The notes below the pieces were generated by a model. That model made no database searches. It was not told the DNA's origin and saw only the letters and a program-made list of their open reading frames with translations. The translations under genes were made by a program, and so were the position numbers. From positions 124,001-188,000 of the forward strand of contig NZ_WPNZ01000019.1 of the NCBI RefSeq assembly GCF_009755605.1: 64,000 nucleotides of DNA, in the 5' to 3' direction. This DNA is from Streptomyces typhae (GTDB lineage: Bacteria; Actinomycetota; Actinomycetes; Streptomycetales; Streptomycetaceae). Below, in pieces: positions 8,380-14,509 of this stretch (its first letter is position 1; each line of letters opens with the position of its first letter).

Positions 8380-9851
8380 TGACCGGGCAGAGAGAGCGGA
8401 TGGCCGGGCAGAGAGAGCCGGTGGGCGGCGGCCTGCCGGGCCCCGTCGACCCCGCCGATCTCGTCGGCCGGCTCCTCGGCGCGCACCCGGGACACCTGCC
8501 CTGCCTGGTCCACGGTGACCACGTCCTCACCCGCGCGGAGAACGCCGACGCCGTGGCCTTCGAGGCGTCGGTCTTCGCCGCGCACGGCATCGGCGCGGGC
8601 GACACGGTGCTGGTCCAGGTGCCGCCCAGCTACACCCAGATACAGGTCGTCCTCGCCCTGTGGCGCCTCGGCGCGCAGGTCCTCCTGGTCGACCACCGCC
8701 TCAAACCCCCCGAGGTGGCGGCCCTGCGCTCGCTGTGCCGCCCCCGGTTCGTGGTCGACAGCGGAGTGACGGGTGTCTCGCCCCTCGGCTTCCAGGCCCG
8801 CTACGAGCTGGTGACCACCCGCTGCCCGGACGGTCGCCTGCGGGCGTCCGGGCACGGGCTCGTGCAGTTCAGCTCGGGCTCGACCGGCCTGCCCAAGGCC
8901 ATCGGGCGGACCGCGGCCTCCCTGGCGGCGGAGGTCGACCGGTTCACGCGTGTCGAGGGCATGCCGGTACGGGGTGAGAGCGTGCTGCTGCTCAGCTCGA
9001 CCGCCCACAGCTTCGGCCTCGTCGCCGGGCTCCTGCACTCGCTGGCCGCGGGCGTCACAGTGGTGTTCGCGCGGCGCGTGGCGGCCCGGGACATCCTCGC
9101 CGCCGCCGAACAGCACCGCGTCCAGGCGGTGTTCGGCACGCCGTTCCACTACGAACTCCTCGGCACCGCCCGCGAACTGCCCGTCCTGCCCGCGCTGCGC
9201 GCTGCTGTCTCCGGCGGCGAGATCATGCCTCCGGAGACCGCCGAGCGGTTCGCCGACCGGTTCGGCGTCCGCGTCGGCGAGTCGTACGGCACCACCGAGA
9301 CGGGCGTCGTCACGATGGACGTCGGCGGCACCACCCGGCCCTCGGTCGGCCGCGCGGCCCCCGGCGTACGGCTGCGGGTCCGCGCGGGCGAGGCGGAGGT
9401 GTGGCTGCCGGACGGCTCGCCGTACCTGTTCACCTCCGACGACGGCACGCACGGCGACCGGTACGAGGACCACTGGCTGCGCACCCGCGACCGGGCGGAA
9501 CTCGCCCCCGACGGCACCCTGCGGCTCCTCGGCCGGGGCGACTCCGTCGTGATCGTCGGCGGCCTCAACGTCGACCTCGGCGAGGTGGAGACCGCCCTGC
9601 GCGGCCACCCCGGCGTCACCGGGGCCGTGGTGGTGCACTCCGGCGCGATCGAGGCGTACGTGACCACGCTTGCCAGGGGCGGCCCGGCCGCGGCGGAGCT
9701 CCTGCGCTGGTGCCGGGAGCGGCTCGCCGACTACAAGACGCCCCGGGTCGTCCGCGTCCTGCCGGACCTGCCCCGCACCTCCAACGGCAAGCTCGTCCGC
9801 CGCCACGACGTGCTGCTCGCCGCCTCTGCCTCCGCTCCCGCCGACAACTGA
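8379..9851 (+). CDS. ANL-superfamily adenylating enzyme (probable aryl acid:carrier-protein or CoA ligase)
   Basis: A 490-residue AMP-forming ligase. The A3 loop reads QFSSGSTGLPKA, A5 reads ESYGTTETG, A7/A8 read LRTRDRAELAPDG and LLGRGDSVVIVGGLNV, and the C-terminal catalytic Lys lies in RTSNGKLVRR. The start overlaps the GriH stop by 1 nt. The N-terminus contains a duplicated GQRER/P-like heptad (about residues 3-14). Its place between the 3,4-AHBA genes and a carrier protein suggests that it activates 3,4-AHBA and loads the phosphopantetheine arm of one of the two following carriers. The substrate is inferred. Confidence 0.88.
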   Translation: MTGQRERMAGQREPVGGGLPGPVDPADLVGRLLGAHPGHLPCLVHGDHVLTRAENADAVAFEASVFAAHGIGAGDTVLVQVPPSYTQIQVVLALWRLGAQVLLVDHRLKPPEVAALRSLCRPRFVVDSGVTGVSPLGFQARYELVTTRCPDGRLRASGHGLVQFSSGSTGLPKAIGRTAASLAAEVDRFTRVEGMPVRGESVLLLSSTAHSFGLVAGLLHSLAAGVTVVFARRVAARDILAAAEQHRVQAVFGTPFHYELLGTARELPVLPALRAAVSGGEIMPPETAERFADRFGVRVGESYGTTETGVVTMDVGGTTRPSVGRAAPGVRLRVRAGEAEVWLPDGSPYLFTSDDGTHGDRYEDHWLRTRDRAELAPDGTLRLLGRGDSVVIVGGLNVDLGEVETALRGHPGVTGAVVVHSGAIEAYVTTLARGGPAAAELLRWCRERLADYKTPRVVRVLPDLPRTSNGKLVRRHDVLLAASASAPADN

Positions 9852-9888
9852 CCGGCGCCCTCGGCCCCGTACCGGAAGGACTCCCCCC

Positions 9889-10161
9889 ATGCAGACCACC
9901 TTGCAGGAAGAGATCCGTACGTTCGTCCTCACCACGATCACCGACGACATGAACCACCCCCTCGACACGGACGAGGTCACCGACGACACCACGCTGGGCT
10001 CCAGTGGCATCGACCTCGACTCGCTGAGCCTCATCGAGCTGACCATGCGTCTGGAGCGCCGCTTCGGCGTCAAGTTCCAGGACGCCGACATCGAACCCGT
10101 GGGCGCGATGAAACTGGGCGACCTGGTCTTTGACGTCATCGGCCGCGGCGCCACGGCATGA
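9889..10161 (+). CDS. Acyl carrier protein 1
   Basis: A 90-residue acidic helical carrier protein with the attachment motif GIDLDSLSLIEL; Ser45 is the expected phosphopantetheine site. The start ATG at 9889 has a GGAAGGA site 8-9 bases upstream. It lies 37 bases after the ligase gene and overlaps the second carrier gene by 4 nt. It probably carries the aryl starter or the growing chain. No phosphopantetheinyl transferase is seen in the window. Confidence 0.9.
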   Translation: MQTTLQEEIRTFVLTTITDDMNHPLDTDEVTDDTTLGSSGIDLDSLSLIELTMRLERRFGVKFQDADIEPVGAMKLGDLVFDVIGRGATA

Positions 10162-10439
10162 CCGGCCCCGGCCGCCCGATCGGCCCCGACGCGGTACGGG
10201 AACTGCTCTCCGACCCCAAGATCTACTCCGGTCTCCCGTCCGAACTGGACGACGACACCGAGATCGCCCTGGACTCCCTCGGCCTGGTGTGGTTCCTGCA
10301 CCAACTGGAGCTGCGCCACGGCCTGGTGGTCGAACCGGCCGAGGCGCACCTCACCGGCTTCACCTCGGTACGCAGCATCACCCGTTACCTCACGGGGCAC
10401 GCGGCGGGGACCCAAGAGGCGGGTGCCCGTGAGACGTGA
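10158..10439 (+). CDS. Acyl carrier protein 2 (divergent)
   Basis: A 93-residue carrier-like protein with EIALDSLGLVWFLHQLE; Ser40 is the predicted phosphopantetheine site. It is clearly different from carrier protein 1, with Trp and His after the serine and a longer C-terminus, so the two are not a recent duplication. The ATG overlaps carrier 1 (ATGA), and its 3' end overlaps the ketosynthase start by 17 nt. Two distinct carriers suggest separate loading and extension partners. Confidence 0.82.
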   Translation: MTGPGRPIGPDAVRELLSDPKIYSGLPSELDDDTEIALDSLGLVWFLHQLELRHGLVVEPAEAHLTGFTSVRSITRYLTGHAAGTQEAGARET

Positions 10440-11604
10440 GGTGCTGCTGACCGGGTACGGGGTGCGGACCGCCTTCGGCACCGGGGCCGAGGCGCTGCGC
10501 GACGGCGTCTTCGACGGGCGGCCCGCGTTCGCCCCCGTCACCCGCTTCGACACCGGCCCGTACCGCACGGACGCGGCCGCCACCCACGGCCCGGCCGTCC
10601 CGCTGCGGGAGGTGCTCGCCGAGACCGCCGCCGCCGCGGTCCGCATGGCGGGGCTGCCGGCGGGCGCGCGGGCGGACGTACTGGTGGGCACCGCGGGCGA
10701 CTTCACCGCCCTGACCCGGTTCTGGCGGACGCGGGGGCGGGACGCGGACGCGGGCGGGGCCGCCGGGAGCGACGGGGCCGGCGGCGCGGGTGTCGTGGAG
10801 ACCGTGCCCGCGTGGCAGGCCGCCGCCCTGGCGGACGCGCTCGGGGTGCGCGGCACCCGGCTCGCGTTCACGAGCGCCTGTGTCGCCTCGGCCATGGCGG
10901 TCGTGCACGGCTGTCTGCTGATCTCCTCCGGCCGGGCCGACACCGTGCTCTGCGCGGGCGCCTACCTGGTGGAGGAGGAGAACCTGGCCAAGTTCGGCTC
11001 CGGGTTCGCGCTCTCCCGCGACGGCGCGGTGCGGCCGTTCTGCGCGGACCGCAGCGGGCTGCTGCTCGGGGACGGGGCCGCCGCCGTGGTGCTCGAATCG
11101 GCGGACGGCGCGCGACGCCGGGGCGCGCGCCCCCTCGCCGCCCTGACCGGCTGGGGCGTCGCGGGGGACGCCCACCACGTGGCGCGCCCGCACCCCGAGG
11201 GCGCCGGGCTCGCCGCCGCCGCGGGTCGCGCGCTGCGCGGCGCCGGGCTGCCGCGCGTCGGTTACGTCAACGCGCACGGCACCGCCACCCGGCACAACGA
11301 CCCGGCCGAGACGCGGGGGCTGCGCGCGGTGTTCGGCCCGTACGCGGACTCCGTACCGGTCAGCTCCACCAAGAGCACGACCGGGCACCTCCTGGAGGCC
11401 GCCGGAGTGGTGGAGCTGGTGATCACCCTGCTCGCGCTGCGCGACGGCGTCCTGCCGCCCACCGCGGGCTTCACCGAGCCCGACCCGCTGTGCGACCTGG
11501 ACTTCGTACCCAACCGGCCGCACAAGGCGGACCTCCGTGCGGCGATGACCGTCAACGCGGCGTTCGGCGGCGTCAACACGGCACTCGTCCTGGAGCGCAC
11601 ATGA
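10423..11604 (+). CDS. Beta-ketoacyl synthase (KS-alpha/FabF-like)
   Basis: A 393-residue condensing enzyme with the full catalytic set: Cys153 in TSACVASAMAV, His285 in NAHGTATRHND, Lys317 in STKSTTGH and His322. The C-terminal NAAFGGVNTALV is intact, so it should be catalytically active. It is preceded by two carrier proteins and overlaps a short KS-like partner by 4 nt, an arrangement like KS/KS-beta pairs in type II polyketide and aryl-polyene systems. It should extend an aryl- or acyl-carrier substrate with malonyl-ACP. The GTG at 10423 is used; GTG at 10429 and 10438 are alternatives. No ketoreductase or dehydratase follows. Confidence 0.9.
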   Translation: MPVRREVLLTGYGVRTAFGTGAEALRDGVFDGRPAFAPVTRFDTGPYRTDAAATHGPAVPLREVLAETAAAAVRMAGLPAGARADVLVGTAGDFTALTRFWRTRGRDADAGGAAGSDGAGGAGVVETVPAWQAAALADALGVRGTRLAFTSACVASAMAVVHGCLLISSGRADTVLCAGAYLVEEENLAKFGSGFALSRDGAVRPFCADRSGLLLGDGAAAVVLESADGARRRGARPLAALTGWGVAGDAHHVARPHPEGAGLAAAAGRALRGAGLPRVGYVNAHGTATRHNDPAETRGLRAVFGPYADSVPVSSTKSTTGHLLEAAGVVELVITLLALRDGVLPPTAGFTEPDPLCDLDFVPNRPHKADLRAAMTVNAAFGGVNTALVLERT

Positions 11605-12224
11605 TCACCGCGATGTCCGACGCGTCGGCGCCACCCGTGCCGGGGTTCGTGGAGTCCACGTTCAGCCCGCTGGTGCACGCGGCCGTCCACCGGTGCCTGG
11701 GCGTCGCGCCCCCCGGCGACGGCGCCCGGACCGCGATCGTGCTCGCCAGCACGGTGGGGGACGCCACCACCCTGGACACCGGCAGCCGGTCGCTCGTCGC
11801 CGGGCAGGCGCATCAGCCGCTGCTGTTCATGCAGAGCACCGCGAACGCGATCCTCGGGCGGCTCGCCGTGGACCTCGCCGTCACGGGCCCGCTCCTGTCG
11901 CTGTCCACCGCCGTACCGGACGACGTCGCCGGTGAACTCCTCACGACCGGCGCCCTCCTCCTTGAGACCGGAGAAGCGGACCGGGTGGTGCTGGTCGGCG
12001 TCGAACTGGCCGCGGGCGACCGCGCCGCGGCGGCCCACCGGGCGCTCGGCACCGTGCCGCCCGCGGAGGACCTGGCCGTGGCGCTCCTCCTCGACCGCGA
12101 CGACCCCGTACCGCACCTGCCCGAGCTCCCCGCGCATCCGCCCCCGGCGGCCCCGCCGGACGGATACGGCACCCTCCGCGGCCTCGTCGCACTGGCCGCC
12201 CGAAACCAAGGGACCCCACCATGA
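11601..12224 (+). CDS. Short ketosynthase-like protein (chain-length-factor-like N-terminal domain)
   Basis: A 207-residue protein resembling only the N-terminal half of a ketosynthase (the 'beta-ketoacyl synthase, N-terminal domain' type seen in aryl-polyene clusters). It has RTAIVLASTVGDATT, LFMQSTANAILGRLAVDLAVTG and an EADRVVLVGVE segment. No active-site Cys is found at the expected turn, and the C-terminal His-bearing half is absent. It overlaps the active KS (ATGA) and the downstream ligase (ATGA). A heterodimer partner or chain-length-factor role is likely. It does not look truncated, because the overlaps at both ends are intact. Confidence 0.78.
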   Translation: MITAMSDASAPPVPGFVESTFSPLVHAAVHRCLGVAPPGDGARTAIVLASTVGDATTLDTGSRSLVAGQAHQPLLFMQSTANAILGRLAVDLAVTGPLLSLSTAVPDDVAGELLTTGALLLETGEADRVVLVGVELAAGDRAAAAHRALGTVPPAEDLAVALLLDRDDPVPHLPELPAHPPPAAPPDGYGTLRGLVALAARNQGTPP

Positions 12225-13912
12225 TCACCAAGGAAGAACGCGCGCGGATCGCCGCCGACGCCGCCTTGGGCGCCGGGAACGTCATCCACCGCCTCACGGC
12301 GTACGGCAGGCCGTCCGACGAGCCGGTGCTGTGGACCGACGGCACCTGGCAGGCCCCGGAGGGCAGCCGCCCCGACATGCTGACCCTCGGCGAACTGCAC
12401 GACGCCGTCGAGGTCTACGCGGCCTGGTACCACGCGCAGGGCGTCCGGCCGCGTGACCCGGTGGCGATCCAGACGTACTCCAGCACCGAGTTCGCGGTGA
12501 ACTTCCTCGCGCTCACCTCGCTGGGCGCCATCCCGTCCTTCGTCAACGGCAACCTCCGCCCGGAGACCGCACGCGAGTACGTGCGCCGCCAGGGGGCGGT
12601 GGGCGCGCTCACCGACGAGGCGCACAGCGCCGTGCTCGCCCCTGACCGGGCGGAGCCGGGCCTCGGCTTCCACGTCACGGCGGCCGACATCCGCGCGGAC
12701 GACCGCGCGCCGCTGCCCCCGGGCTACCCGTACGCCCACCACGACACCGATCCCGTCATCATCTCCCACTCCTCCGGCACCACCGGCATGCCCAAGGCCG
12801 TCCCGCACACCCACGCGACGCTGCTGTACGCGCAACTGCACCGGCTGCGTCTGTCCGTCGGCTCGTCCATGGGCAGGCTGCTCGTCGCCCTGCCCGGCTC
12901 CCACAACGCCGCCATGTCGGTCATGATGTTCGGCTTCCTGCTGCGCTCACCGGTGCTGCTCCTCTCCAGCCAGCGGGGCGCGGACGTCATCGACGCCCTG
13001 GAGTCCTTCCGCCCCACGACGGTGTTCGCCTTCGCCGGTACGTACGGGGAGATGGCCGCGCACGACCTGGCCGCCCGCGACCTGTCGAGCGTCGAGGCCT
13101 GGTACAACACCGGGGACGCGGCGCACCAGGCGCACATCCGGGCGCTGATCGAGCAGGGCAGCCACGAGACGGTCGGCCAGGACCTGAAGCGGCAGCGGGT
13201 GCGGGGCTCCGTCTTCACCGACGGGCTCGGCTCCTCCGAGACGGGCTACTCCCTGTTCCACAACGGCCACCGGCTCGGCAAGCCGTCCCCGGCGCGCTGC
13301 GTCGGCAAGCCGATGAGCTTCGCCGAGGCGGCCGTGCTCGCCGATGACGGCACCCCGCTGCCGCCCGGCGAGGTGGGCCGCCTCGGCGTGCGCTCGCCCA
13401 CGCTCTCGCCCGGCTACTGGAACGACTCGCTCACCTTCCACCGGCTGCGGCTCGGCGGCTACTGGCTGACCGGCGACCTCGCGTACCGGGACGAGGACGG
13501 CAACTTCTACCACCTGGACCGGGCACCGGACGCCGTCCGCACCGCCTCCGGGGTCGTCTTCAGCGTCCGCACGGAGGAACTGCTGCTGCGCGAGCTGCCG
13601 GTGCTCGACGACTGCACGGTGGTGGCGGTGGCACCGGAAGGAGTGCGCGCCGACTGGGACGGCGACGGGACGGCCGAGGCCTGGGCGCTGCTCCAGTTCG
13701 GCCCGGACGCGCCGGAGCACGACGACGCCCACTGGACGGCCGAGGCCAACCGGGCCCTGGCGGACGCCGGACTGCCGCCGCTGACCGGGGTGCTGCGGAT
13801 GGACGCGGACGACGTCGTCAAGGGAGCCACCGGCAAGGTGCTCAAGCGCGAACTGCGCGAACGCTTCCGCGCCCGCGCCCTCGCCGGGGGACCCGGCGGT
13901 GCGCGCCGGTGA
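12221..13912 (+). CDS. Second ANL-superfamily adenylating enzyme, unusual motifs
   Basis: A 563-residue AMP-forming enzyme. A3 reads ISHSSGTTGMPKAV, A5 is atypical (TDGLGSSETGYSLFHNG), A7 reads GYWLTGDLAYRDEDG, and the A10 Lys is in GATGKVLKREL. In place of the usual GRxxD..K hinge it has LDRAPDAVRTASGVVFS. It is longer than the first ligase and not closely related to it. It might act on an acid produced after chain extension, for example in amide or ester formation. CreM/AvaA6-type diazotases also belong to this superfamily and act on 3,4-AHBA-derived amines, but no nitrous-acid (CreD/CreE-like) genes lie in the window. Coupling: ATGA with the previous gene, GTGA with the next. Confidence 0.85.
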   Translation: MITKEERARIAADAALGAGNVIHRLTAYGRPSDEPVLWTDGTWQAPEGSRPDMLTLGELHDAVEVYAAWYHAQGVRPRDPVAIQTYSSTEFAVNFLALTSLGAIPSFVNGNLRPETAREYVRRQGAVGALTDEAHSAVLAPDRAEPGLGFHVTAADIRADDRAPLPPGYPYAHHDTDPVIISHSSGTTGMPKAVPHTHATLLYAQLHRLRLSVGSSMGRLLVALPGSHNAAMSVMMFGFLLRSPVLLLSSQRGADVIDALESFRPTTVFAFAGTYGEMAAHDLAARDLSSVEAWYNTGDAAHQAHIRALIEQGSHETVGQDLKRQRVRGSVFTDGLGSSETGYSLFHNGHRLGKPSPARCVGKPMSFAEAAVLADDGTPLPPGEVGRLGVRSPTLSPGYWNDSLTFHRLRLGGYWLTGDLAYRDEDGNFYHLDRAPDAVRTASGVVFSVRTEELLLRELPVLDDCTVVAVAPEGVRADWDGDGTAEAWALLQFGPDAPEHDDAHWTAEANRALADAGLPPLTGVLRMDADDVVKGATGKVLKRELRERFRARALAGGPGGARR

Positions 13913-14445
13913 CCGGGACCGGCGAGCGCACGGTCCCGAAGCCGCGCACCCTGGACGTGTACCGGCAGTGGTGGACGCACGACGCGCGCTGGTACCAGGG
14001 CGTGGCCGCGAGGTTCGGCCACGAGGTGGCCAACGAGATCAACGCCGAGGCCCTGCGGTACGTGGCCGTCCAGGTGGGCCGGCGCATCGTCCGCCAGTGC
14101 GGCGGTCGGCCCGCCGGGGACCGCGAGGAGCTGCGCCGCCGCTACGACCTGTGCTCCGAGTGGATGTTCCCGAGCGAGCTGCGCGACGGCGGGACCGCGG
14201 TGCTCGCCAACGGGGACATCGAGCTGACCATGCGTCAGAACTTCGCGGTCACCATGGTGCGCATGGCCGGGTCCCTGGACGGCTACCGCTGCCCGTGCAC
14301 CGACGTCCACGCGGGCTGGTCCGAGGGCCTCGGGGTGACCCTCACCCGCAACTGCGCGACCACCTGCCTGCGTTCGGGCGATCCCGCCTGCCGCCTCCTA
14401 ATGCGGGTGGCGGACCAGGAGGCGGGGTCACCGCCGGGCGGATGA
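13909..14445 (+). CDS. ATC-hydrolase-like (L-2-amino-thiazoline-4-carboxylate hydrolase family) Cys-rich protein
   Basis: A 178-residue protein ending the locus 1 operon, coupled by GTGA overlap. It has a WWTHDARWYQGVAARFG..VANEINAEAL N-terminal pattern and a Cys-rich C-terminal half (YRCPCTD, NCATTC, GDPACRLLM). This fits the PF14196 ATC-hydrolase-like group that recurs as an accessory gene in actinobacterial biosynthetic operons. Whether it hydrolyses, cyclises or binds an intermediate is not known. Family recognition is moderate; the gene itself is clearly coding and part of the operon. Confidence 0.72.
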   Translation: MTGTGERTVPKPRTLDVYRQWWTHDARWYQGVAARFGHEVANEINAEALRYVAVQVGRRIVRQCGGRPAGDREELRRRYDLCSEWMFPSELRDGGTAVLANGDIELTMRQNFAVTMVRMAGSLDGYRCPCTDVHAGWSEGLGVTLTRNCATTCLRSGDPACRLLMRVADQEAGSPPGG

Positions 14446-14509
14446 GGTCCCGGCGGCGGGGCCACTGGCACAGGGCGGTGTCCAGGGGCCGCTCCGTGTG
14501 GTGCGATCC

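Noticed and set aside
8073..10943. 956-codon leftward frame antisense to the ligase, carrier and ketosynthase genes
   Set aside because: Low-complexity translation without motifs; the plus-strand genes have full active-site sets and overlapping starts.
5592..14445. Shikimate-type housekeeping role for the aldolase/DHQS-II pair
   Set aside because: The archaeal route uses these families, but in Streptomyces such pairs make 3,4-AHBA, and the operon partners are adenylating and condensing enzymes, not aromatic amino acid genes.
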